From CAYSNP01 sp050945855 (GTDB taxonomy: Bacteria; Bacillota; Clostridia; Christensenellales; DTU072), in the NCBI GenBank assembly GCA_050945855.1, contig JBMNTS010000039.1, positions 1 through 10,913 of the forward strand: a DNA stretch of 10,913 nucleotides. Reading direction: 5' to 3'. The first letter of the stretch is position 1. Each line of letters starts with the position of its first letter. Shown here one piece after another: positions 5,514 through 10,913 of this stretch. The notes beneath the pieces were generated by a model. It was not told the DNA's origin. It ran no database searches and worked only from the letters and a program-made list of their open reading frames with translations. Both the position numbers and the translations under genes were made by a program.

Positions 5514-5938
5514 AAAGAGTATTTGTAAACGAGAAATGGTGCCTTGGCTGCCATCTTTGCGAGTATAACTGCGCTTATGCCAATTCGGGCGTAGCCGACA
5601 TGGTAAGGGCGCTCAAAGACAAGAGTATCTATCCGAGGATTCGCGTGGAGGGCGGCGATAAAATCACCTACGCCTTATCCTGCAGGCACTGCAGCGACCC
5701 TCTCTGCGTCGCAAGCTGTATTTCCGGCGCAATGCACATCGAGCAGGGAACGGTATGTATTGACCGGGAAAAATGCGTGGGCTGCCTCACCTGCATTCTC
5801 GTCTGTCCTTACGGCGCATTGGCGCGGGGAGAGCACGGCGCGGTGCAGAAATGCGAGCTGTGTCAGAAAACCGCAGCGGGCTCGCCTGCGTGTGTGGCGG
5901 GCTGCCCCAACATGGCTTTGGTTTATGAGGAAAGGTGA
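5510..5938 (+). CDS. polyferredoxin with four [4Fe-4S] motifs (HycB/DmsB-like electron-transfer subunit)
   Basis: A 142-residue iron-sulfur protein with sixteen cysteines in four complete ligand sets: 11-14-17-21, 58-61-66-70, 89-92-95-99 and 115-118-128-132. Sets 2 to 4 (CxxCxxxxCxxxC, CxxCxxCxxxCP, CxxC...CxxxCP) are the pattern of the HycB/CooF/DmsB family. Cys83 is an extra, non-motif cysteine. No signal peptide is present, so it acts in the cytoplasm. Its position between the synthase core and the flavoprotein suggests that it wires electrons from the FAD subunit, or from an external ferredoxin, to the synthase. Its ATG overlaps the previous stop by four bases and has no clear ribosome binding site, pointing to coupled translation. 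A standard NADPH-GltS uses two [4Fe-4S] clusters in its small subunit, so this set is larger. Confidence 0.9.
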   Translation: MKRVFVNEKWCLGCHLCEYNCAYANSGVADMVRALKDKSIYPRIRVEGGDKITYALSCRHCSDPLCVASCISGAMHIEQGTVCIDREKCVGCLTCILVCPYGALARGEHGAVQKCELCQKTAAGSPACVAGCPNMALVYEER

Positions 5939-5943
5939 GCGAT

Positions 5944-7191
5944 ATGAAAAGATATGTAATTGTCGGAAACGGCGCGGCTGCGATAGGCTGCCTGGAGGGA
6001 ATCCGCTCGATTGATAAGGCTTCGGCGGTCACGATTGTTTCAAAAGAGCGTCATCATACATATTGCCGTCCGCTTATATCCTATTATCTTGAGGGCAAAA
6101 CCGACCTTGCGCGTATGATGTACAGACCCGCCGACTTTTATGAAGAGAAAAGCTGTACCGTTATTTACGGCGAGTGCGCCGAGCGCATTGACGCGGAGGG
6201 AAAAAGGGTCATTTTGCATAACGGCGCGGCAATGGATTATGACGCCCTTTGCGTGACAAGCGGCTCATCCCCCTTTATTCCGCCAATGAACGGACTGGAC
6301 AGCGTAAATAAAAAATTCACTTTTATGACGCTGGACGATGCCCTTGACATAGAAAAAGCAATCGACAAAGACAGCAGGATTCTGATTATAGGCGCGGGGC
6401 TTATCGGGCTGAAATGCGCCGAGGGTCTCAGCGGCAGGGTGGGCAGCATTATAGTTACCGATATTGCGGGCCGCGTACTGTCCAGCATTCTCGACGACCA
6501 AAGCGCCCGATTGGTCCGCGGGCGGCTGGAGAGCGAGGGTATTTCCCTTTTGCTTGGCGAATCGGTATCGCTGTTTGAGGGGGACACGGCAGTGATGGCA
6601 AGCGGGAAGCGGATTGAGTTTGACATTCTGGTTATTGCGCCGGGCGTTCGCCCCAATGCTTCATTGATTCGGGATATAGGCGGGGCATGCGGACGGGGGA
6701 TTACGGTTGACAAGCACATGCGAACTTCGCTGCCTGATATTTACGCCGCGGGCGACTGCACCGAAAGCACCGATATATCGGATAAAACCGTCAAGGTCAT
6801 GGCTCTGCTGCCCAACGCGTATATGCAGGGTCGGTGTGCCGGGGTCAATATGGCAGGCGGGGAAAGCGTATTCGACAAGGCTACTCCCATGAACTCCATC
6901 GGCTTTTTCGGTCTGCACATAATGACGGCGGGCAGCAGTTCGTGTCCCGCTGACGGCGGCGAGGTGTATGAGGAAATCACAGAAGCAAGCATCAAAAAGC
7001 TGTTTATAAAGAAGGGCAGGCTGGTCGGTTTTGTGCTGGTCGGGGACGTTGACCGGGCGGGAATCTACACCGATTTGATAAGGTCCCAAACTCCGCTTGA
7101 CTCCATTGATTTTGATATGCTTAAAAAGATTCCTAATTTATTCGCCTTTAACCCAAACTACCGTGAGAAAAAGCTGGGGGGTGTGGTATAA
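5944..7191 (+). CDS. FAD/NAD(P)-dependent oxidoreductase subunit of glutamate synthase
   Basis: A 415-residue two-dinucleotide-domain flavoprotein that would take hydride from NAD(P)H onto FAD and pass electrons to the neighbouring iron-sulfur proteins. The first FAD motif is VGNGAAAIG (7-14 region), the NAD(P) Rossmann motif GAGLIGLKCAEGL starts at residue 150, and the second FAD motif AAGDC is at 268-272. It lacks the paired redox cysteines of disulfide reductases and resembles NirB-type or rubredoxin-reductase-like proteins. It also lacks the N-terminal Fe-S domain of classical GltD, whose role may be filled by the separate polyferredoxin. I chose ATG 5944 because AGGTGA lies five bases upstream and the Rossmann strand follows directly. 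A GTG at 5935 overlapping the previous stop would add three residues. Three bases separate its stop from the next gene. Confidence 0.9.
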   Translation: MKRYVIVGNGAAAIGCLEGIRSIDKASAVTIVSKERHHTYCRPLISYYLEGKTDLARMMYRPADFYEEKSCTVIYGECAERIDAEGKRVILHNGAAMDYDALCVTSGSSPFIPPMNGLDSVNKKFTFMTLDDALDIEKAIDKDSRILIIGAGLIGLKCAEGLSGRVGSIIVTDIAGRVLSSILDDQSARLVRGRLESEGISLLLGESVSLFEGDTAVMASGKRIEFDILVIAPGVRPNASLIRDIGGACGRGITVDKHMRTSLPDIYAAGDCTESTDISDKTVKVMALLPNAYMQGRCAGVNMAGGESVFDKATPMNSIGFFGLHIMTAGSSSCPADGGEVYEEITEASIKKLFIKKGRLVGFVLVGDVDRAGIYTDLIRSQTPLDSIDFDMLKKIPNLFAFNPNYREKKLGGVV

Positions 7192-7194
7192 AAA

Positions 7195-7914
7195 ATGACA
7201 ATTGACGCTCAAAATCTAAATTTTTCAGCCCTCAACCAAGCTATACGCGGCGCGGGGCGGGAGTGTAAAATCTGCGGGTGCCGCGGACAGCGTTTCATTG
7301 CCTCGGGGATGCGCGACAAAAGCATTGAGATTGACGGTGTGCCGGGCAACGCGCTGGGCGCATATCTCGGCGGCGCAAGCATAACCGTCAACGGCAACGC
7401 CCAGGACGCGGTAGGCGACACCATGAACGCGGGACGCATTGTGATACACGGCAACATCGGAGACGCGGCGGGATACGCCATGCGCGGCGGTGAAATCTAT
7501 ATAAAGGGAAACGCAGGTTATCGCGCCGGAATTCATATGAAGGAATACCGGGAGAAGAAACCCGTCATCGTAATCGGCGGCAGGGCGGGCAGCTTTCTCG
7601 GAGAGTATCAGGCGGGCGGTATTATCATTGTGTTGGGGCTCCATACCGACGGCAAGCCCATTGTCGGCAATTTCCCGTGTACGGGGATGCACGGCGGAAA
7701 AATGGTGCTGCGGGGAGATGTCTCCATCGTCCGTTTCCCCGGGCAGACCACCGTACGGAAGGCGACCAAGGCCGATATGGCCGAGGTAAGCCCCTTTATC
7801 CGGCAGTTTTGCGAGTTCTTCGGGTTTGACACTTCAAGCATACTCGGCGATACCTACACAGCGGTCACCCCCGACAGCAAAAATCCCTACAAGCAAATGT
7901 ATGTGGAAAATTAA
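7195..7914 (+). CDS. glutamate synthase GXGXG (alpha, C-terminal) domain protein
   Basis: This 239-residue protein is the right-handed beta-helix domain that forms the C-terminus of large GltB proteins, here encoded separately. It is structural rather than catalytic and braces the ammonia tunnel between the amidotransferase and FMN domains. The repeat pattern is plain: GNALGAYLGGASITVNGNA, GDTMNAGRIVIHGNIGDAAG, then YAMRGGEIYIKGNAGYRAG, and later IIVLGLHTDGKPIVGNFPC. The ATG follows the upstream stop after three bases and has no strong ribosome binding site close by, so translation probably depends on the upstream gene. It is the last gene of the operon; an opposing gene ends 58 bases further on. 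Confidence 0.93.
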   Translation: MTIDAQNLNFSALNQAIRGAGRECKICGCRGQRFIASGMRDKSIEIDGVPGNALGAYLGGASITVNGNAQDAVGDTMNAGRIVIHGNIGDAAGYAMRGGEIYIKGNAGYRAGIHMKEYREKKPVIVIGGRAGSFLGEYQAGGIIIVLGLHTDGKPIVGNFPCTGMHGGKMVLRGDVSIVRFPGQTTVRKATKADMAEVSPFIRQFCEFFGFDTSSILGDTYTAVTPDSKNPYKQMYVEN

Positions 7915-7935
7915 AACGGCAATTTGTTCGCAAAA

Positions 7936-7964
7936 GGGCATTGACCCTGTTACGGGTAAAGCCC
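7936..7964 (+). terminator. possible terminator between convergent genes
   Basis: GGGC (7936-7939) with GCCC (7961-7964) and ACCC (7944-7947) with GGGT (7954-7957) make a two-part stem in the 58-base gap between the glutamate synthase operon and the opposing GH32 gene. Neither side has a proper T run, so this is a weak candidate, but no other terminator is visible here. Confidence 0.3.
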
Positions 7965-7972
7965 AATGTTAT

Positions 7973-9400
7973 TCAGGATAGCTTTTTCTGGCAAAACTCG
8001 ATTTCCGTATGCGCTCCTTTTTCTGATCTAAAAGAAATCGCGGTTGCGTCGGCATAAGGGTAAATAGTATTTGACATACAATGTTTATCATTGACAAAAA
8101 TTTCCACCGAGCATTTATCGACAAAAATTTCCGCGTGAATTTTATCCGATTTATCGATTTTCATGTATCTGATATTGCAATTCCCGTCCCCTTTGCTTCC
8201 TATTATCTTATGCCCGCTTTGCTCGCGGTTAAAGGTCACCAGACCGTGCTCAAACGATATCGAAGTAAAGCAATTGCTTCCTTTTCTCAACTTGATTTCC
8301 AAATTGCTTTTTGAATCAAATTTTATTTTCAGCAAAAATACTTCTCCCGATATGTTTTCAAAGCTTTTTTCCGCTTGAATATAATCGCTGACTTTGATTT
8401 TCTCCGTGTCAAAATACCCGTAGACTTCTCTTATCGGTGTTTGAATCAATTCGCCGTTTATTACCCTAAGTTCTCTAGGCAGCGTAAATATGCCGCTATA
8501 CCCATGTTTAAGATATTTCAGAGGATTTGTTCTGCGCCACATTTGCATCCAGGCGATCATAATCACTCTGCCGTTAGGGGATAAGGCGGTTTGGGGCGCG
8601 TAAAAATCAGCTCCCGAGTCCAGTTCGCGCGCGTTTCCGGAAGTCAAAAATTCCGCTTTCCCCAAATCTACTTTGCCGATTTCGCACACGCTGGAATGCA
8701 GATTTTGGTACTCCAAATCCTTAGTTTCGGTATGCATAACGCTATAAATCAAAATATCGCCGTTATCGGTGCGGATAAGGTCGGGACATTCGAAAATGCC
8801 TGAGGATTCATTCTCTTTTTTCAATGCGCCGACAAAAATCCAATCGGTTAAATTGTCGCTTTTGTATAATGCGATCTGTCTGCCTTTATTATATGACGCG
8901 CCTATAACCGTGTAAAAGATGCCGTCATTATTGAGCATCTTCGGGTCGCGGAAAGAAAACTTGCGGCTGTACGGCGGGCGGTTTTTTATGGGGATTACGG
9001 GTTTTTTGAGTTTATCAAAATGTATGCCGTCTTTGCTTTTCGCAAGCATTTGATGCTGCCTCCGGAAAGGCACGCCGGTGTACATAAGATATAGTTCTCC
9101 GTCTTTTTCCAGAGCGGAGCCGGAAAAACATCCCAGGAACCAATCGTGCCTGCAATCGGGAGCAAGCGCGACGGGCAAATGCTCCCAAGTGAGAAGATCT
9201 TTGCTTACGGCATGTCCCCAATGCATACGCCCCCACCGCGAAGAATATGGATTGTGCTGATAGAAAAGATGCCATTCCCCGTTATAATGTATAAATCCGT
9301 TAGGGTCGTTTATCCAGCCCCAAGGCGCCGAAAAATGATATAACGGCTTAAACTCTGTATCGCATTTTCGTTTTTGAATGAATTTGTCCGCTTTGCTCAA
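7973..9400 (-). CDS. glycoside hydrolase family 32 beta-fructofuranosidase
   Basis: A 475-residue enzyme (from the TTG start) that hydrolyses sucrose, sucrose-6-phosphate or short fructans. The three GH32 catalytic motifs are present in order: WINDPNG with nucleophile Asp32, FRDPK with transition-state stabiliser Asp152, and FECPDL with acid/base Glu204. Substrate-pocket motifs FYQHNP (46-51) and WGHAVSKDLLTW (61-72) also fit. A C-terminal beta-sandwich (about 340-475) ends with VEIFVNDKHCMSN. There is no signal peptide, so it is intracellular, like SacA. The frame is open to an ATG at 9484, but that would run through palindromes and the promoter. The TTG at 9400 has AGGAGAG ten bases upstream and matches the family length. 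No sugar transporter, fructokinase or regulator is next to it. It appears more AT-rich than the operon beside it. Exact substrate unknown. Confidence 0.9.
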   Translation of the reverse strand: MSKADKFIQKRKCDTEFKPLYHFSAPWGWINDPNGFIHYNGEWHLFYQHNPYSSRWGRMHWGHAVSKDLLTWEHLPVALAPDCRHDWFLGCFSGSALEKDGELYLMYTGVPFRRQHQMLAKSKDGIHFDKLKKPVIPIKNRPPYSRKFSFRDPKMLNNDGIFYTVIGASYNKGRQIALYKSDNLTDWIFVGALKKENESSGIFECPDLIRTDNGDILIYSVMHTETKDLEYQNLHSSVCEIGKVDLGKAEFLTSGNARELDSGADFYAPQTALSPNGRVIMIAWMQMWRRTNPLKYLKHGYSGIFTLPRELRVINGELIQTPIREVYGYFDTEKIKVSDYIQAEKSFENISGEVFLLKIKFDSKSNLEIKLRKGSNCFTSISFEHGLVTFNREQSGHKIIGSKGDGNCNIRYMKIDKSDKIHAEIFVDKCSVEIFVNDKHCMSNTIYPYADATAISFRSEKGAHTEIEFCQKKLS

Positions 9401-9422
9401 AGTTCTTTCTCTCCTAAGATTA

Positions 9423-9450
9423 ATTGTATGATGTGTGCCCTTTGGGCACA
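9423..9450 (-). promoter_or_regulatory. GH32 promoter region with a palindromic operator candidate
   Basis: On the - strand TACAAT (9428-9423) is a good -10 box just before the ribosome binding site at 9415. No good -35 box is found. In its place sits a perfect inverted repeat, TGTGCCC-AAA-GGGCACA (9450-9434). It may bind a sugar-responsive regulator, as is common for sucrose genes. The leader would be only about 16 bases long. Confidence 0.45.
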
Positions 9451-9460
9451 TGATGTACTG

Positions 9461-9478
9461 TTTTTGCCGGGGCAAAAA
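9461..9478. repeat. perfect 8-bp inverted repeat
   Basis: TTTTTGCC (9461-9468) and GGCAAAAA (9471-9478) are perfect inverted copies separated by GG. The site lies between the tRNA-Gly terminator stem and the GH32 promoter palindrome. It may add a T-rich end to the terminator on the - strand, or be a second operator. Confidence 0.45.
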
Positions 9479-9485
9479 TAGCATT

Positions 9486-9511
9486 GGGGCTGTCTCTTGC
9501 GAGACAGCCCC
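9486..9511 (-). terminator. terminator hairpin of the tRNA-Gly transcript
   Basis: GGGGCTGTCTC (9486-9496) and GAGACAGCCCC (9501-9511) form a perfect 11-bp stem with a four-base loop. It starts right after the tRNA CCA end on the - strand. The T run (TATTTTT) comes about six bases after the stem, so termination may be imperfect and some read-through into the GH32 gene is possible. Confidence 0.65.
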
Positions 9512-9512
9512 A

Positions 9513-9586
9513 TGGAGCGGGTAGCGGGAATCGAACCCGCAAGTTCAGCTTGGGAAGCTGATGTTATGCCACTTAACTATACCCGC
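9513..9586 (-). tRNA. tRNA-Gly (anticodon CCC)
   Basis: A complete cloverleaf on the - strand. The acceptor stem is GCGGGTA (9586-9580) with TACCCGC (9523-9517), then discriminator T and encoded CCA (9515-9513). The D arm is GTTA/TAAC. The anticodon stem is TCAGC/GCTGA around the loop TTCCCAA, with anticodon CCC at 9554-9552, reading GGG. The T arm is GCGGG-TTCGATT-CCCGC. The length is 74 bases including CCA. The loop and acceptor match glycine tRNAs of the CCC type. Confidence 0.95.
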
Positions 9587-9596
9587 GACAAGATAT

Positions 9597-9624
9597 ATTA
9601 TATAGTTTTTTCGCAAAAAAGCAA
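9597..9624 (-). promoter_or_regulatory. promoter of tRNA-Gly
   Basis: On the - strand TTGCTT (9624-9619) is followed after 16 bases by a perfect TATAAT (9602-9597). Transcription would start near 9590, a few bases before the mature tRNA 5' end at 9586. Confidence 0.65.
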
Positions 9625-9688
9625 CACCTTGAAAGGACAAGTTAAAATGTTTTTTTGCAAGATTGCCTTCCGCAGCAGCGTAGTACGC

Positions 9689-9714
9689 AAAAATGCCGCC
9701 CGAGCGGGGCGGCA
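9689..9714 (-). terminator. intrinsic terminator of the ferritin-like gene
   Basis: On the - strand TGCCGCCC (9714-9707) pairs with GGGCGGCA (9701-9694) around the loop CGCTC and is followed by TTTTT (9693-9689). It lies 30 bases after the stop codon of the gene ending at 9744. Confidence 0.9.
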
Positions 9715-9743
9715 AGTGTAAAGCGGTGTTTTTAATATTTTAT

Positions 9744-10913
9744 TCACGCGCGGGCGATTTTGGTGTTGTCCTTTTTAATGTTCGCCAATTCCTTAACGGG
9801 ATTAGGTTGGGATTCCGCGCGGTAATCCACCTTGTATTCCTTTTGGTGGCGCGCAATTACGTTATGGCTGGCAACGTTCTTTATATCGTTGTTGACGCGG
9901 TCCTGATAGAAAAAGAATTCATGGTCTTTGGGTAAGTCGTCGACGGGCGCGTAATTCTCCCTGTTCGCGGTAAGCCTTATTTGTTCCGCGAGCACCTTGC
10001 GCACGTAATCCCTGGTATCGTGGAATTGCAACAGTTTAGGGAAGGCGCCTCCGGGTATAACCTGATGCCAGTCCTTTTTCTCGTGCTGCTTTAGTAAGTC
10101 CGCCGCTTTATGCAGCTGGGCAATTTCCTGCTCCAGGTGCTCCTCCCATATTTTCTTTACATTGGCGTCCAACTCGTCCTGATAAAAGGAATAATATAAA
10201 TAGCACTCCATATACTCGTGCATCAGCAGATTTTCCAGCCATGTGCATTTTGGGTCTAAAAGGGCGCCGTAGTGGGTGACGTGCTGTTCCTCAATCATAG
10301 CGATTTCCAGATAAAGCTGCCGCCCCAAATCGTTATAGTAGGTGTTGCCCAGATTCATATAAAAATTCATGGTTTGCTGTTCGCCCGCGGTGATAATAAG
10401 CGTATTAAGCCTGGTGCGAATATCAGCCTTCTTTGAATCAATGGGATTTTTGACCGAATCAAAGGGGAAACGGTGCTCCGCAACGGTAGGGCGTCCGGGC
10501 GTGATATCCACATAGCTTTTAACCAGCTTTTCCGCGGGAGTCTGCGTGTCCAGATCCATGAGATTCGCGTATCGGTAAAGGTGGTCAAAGTCCTCCAGCA
10601 GCGCGAAATCCAGCGCCTGCTTTACATAAAGGTCGGGCTCGTTTTGCGCCAGCCACGCGGTGAGGTCAACCGCCACATGCTCGTAGCCTATCGTCGTTTC
10701 CAGTACCGTTTCGTCAATCGGCTTTAGCCAGTTGATGCGTTTTTGCTGCTGCTGTTCGATGCGGCGGGACAAAGCCAGCTCCCTGCGCACGTCATTGTTT
10801 TGACAGTTGCGGTGGAATTGGTGTTTAAAAATAACGGATTCCACCTCAATTCCGTTCATCAGAATGATGCGGAGTTTTGTATACGGGTCCACGGTCTGCT
10901 TATCGTAGGGGGT
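9744..10913 (-). CDS. ferritin-like helical protein of unknown function, 5' end outside the window
   Basis: At least 389 residues, almost entirely helical by eye. The frame stays open to the right edge, and residues before the GTG at 10892 (YDKQTVDPYTKLR) read as normal coding sequence, so that GTG is probably an internal Val. Two pairs of segments carry Glu/His sets like those of diiron four-helix proteins: ETTIGYEHVAVDL and LLEDFDHLYRY in the first half, IAMIEEQHVTHYG and LLMHEYMECYLYY in the second, including an ExxH (EEQH). A run of four Gln follows RRIE. No signal peptide, membrane helix or rubredoxin-like CxxC is seen. The family could bind iron or manganese and take part in oxidative stress defence or metal storage, but metal binding is inferred from spacing only. 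It ends with its own terminator and has no visible operon partner here. Confidence 0.65.
   Translation of the reverse strand, partial: TPYDKQTVDPYTKLRIILMNGIEVESVIFKHQFHRNCQNNDVRRELALSRRIEQQQQKRINWLKPIDETVLETTIGYEHVAVDLTAWLAQNEPDLYVKQALDFALLEDFDHLYRYANLMDLDTQTPAEKLVKSYVDITPGRPTVAEHRFPFDSVKNPIDSKKADIRTRLNTLIITAGEQQTMNFYMNLGNTYYNDLGRQLYLEIAMIEEQHVTHYGALLDPKCTWLENLLMHEYMECYLYYSFYQDELDANVKKIWEEHLEQEIAQLHKAADLLKQHEKKDWHQVIPGGAFPKLLQFHDTRDYVRKVLAEQIRLTANRENYAPVDDLPKDHEFFFYQDRVNNDIKNVASHNVIARHQKEYKVDYRAESQPNPVKELANIKKDNTKIARA

Noticed and set aside
6661..7089. 142-codon - strand frame inside the flavoprotein gene
   Set aside because: It is a shadow of a real gene, without its own signals or recognisable motifs.
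9401..9484. N-terminal extension of the GH32 protein from ATG 9484
   Set aside because: It would encode palindromes and the -10 box, has no ribosome binding site, resembles no signal peptide, and would make the protein longer than the usual family start.

Overview
The window looks like a chromosomal segment from an anaerobic Bacillota bacterium, most likely an uncultured Clostridia-type organism. The basis is the split, ferredoxin-containing (archaeal/clostridial-type) glutamate synthase, the strong AGGAGG-like ribosome binding sites, the good sigma-A promoters (TTGACA/TATAAT class), the intrinsic terminators and one TTG start. This placement is inferred from gene style, not from a marker gene. 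No CRISPR array, transposase, integrase or phage gene is visible.

Layout. Bases 1-28 are the 3' end of a tRNA-Ser on the + strand, followed by its terminator. Next, on the - strand, come a GyrI-like small-molecule-binding protein (165-797) with its own terminator and a palindrome over its promoter, and a CPA2-type Na+/H+ antiporter (933-2174) with its own strong promoter and a short leader ORF. Upstream of that lies a remnant of an ammonium transporter (2270-2509, - strand). It keeps its promoter, leader, ribosome binding site and first two membrane helices but has lost the rest.

The centre is a nitrogen-assimilation locus. A 406-base divergent control region (2510-2915) holds back-to-back promoters, and each transcript starts with a stem-loop resembling an attenuator. 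On the + strand follows a compact operon of five tightly coupled parts: class-II glutamine amidotransferase (2916-4008, broken by one extra G in a G8 tract), ferredoxin-FMN glutamate synthase core (4008-5513), 16-cysteine polyferredoxin (5510-5938), FAD/NAD(P) oxidoreductase (5944-7191) and the GXGXG structural domain (7195-7914). Together they would convert glutamine plus 2-oxoglutarate to two glutamates. Ammonia would be released by the amidotransferase, channelled to the FMN site, and reduced there with electrons from NAD(P)H and/or ferredoxin.

The right part is all on the - strand. It contains a GH32 beta-fructofuranosidase (7973-9400, TTG start) and a cluster of three palindromes. Next come a tRNA-Gly(CCC) with promoter and terminator, and a ferritin-like protein of unknown role whose start lies beyond the right edge (9744-10913).

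The most notable points are the single-base frameshift in the glutamine amidotransferase, the paired leader hairpins on the divergent ammonium-transport/glutamate-synthase transcripts, and the decayed ammonium transporter behind intact expression signals. I do not see a convincing wholly new multi-gene system. The best candidates for undescribed biology are the leader RNA structures and the ferritin-like protein.
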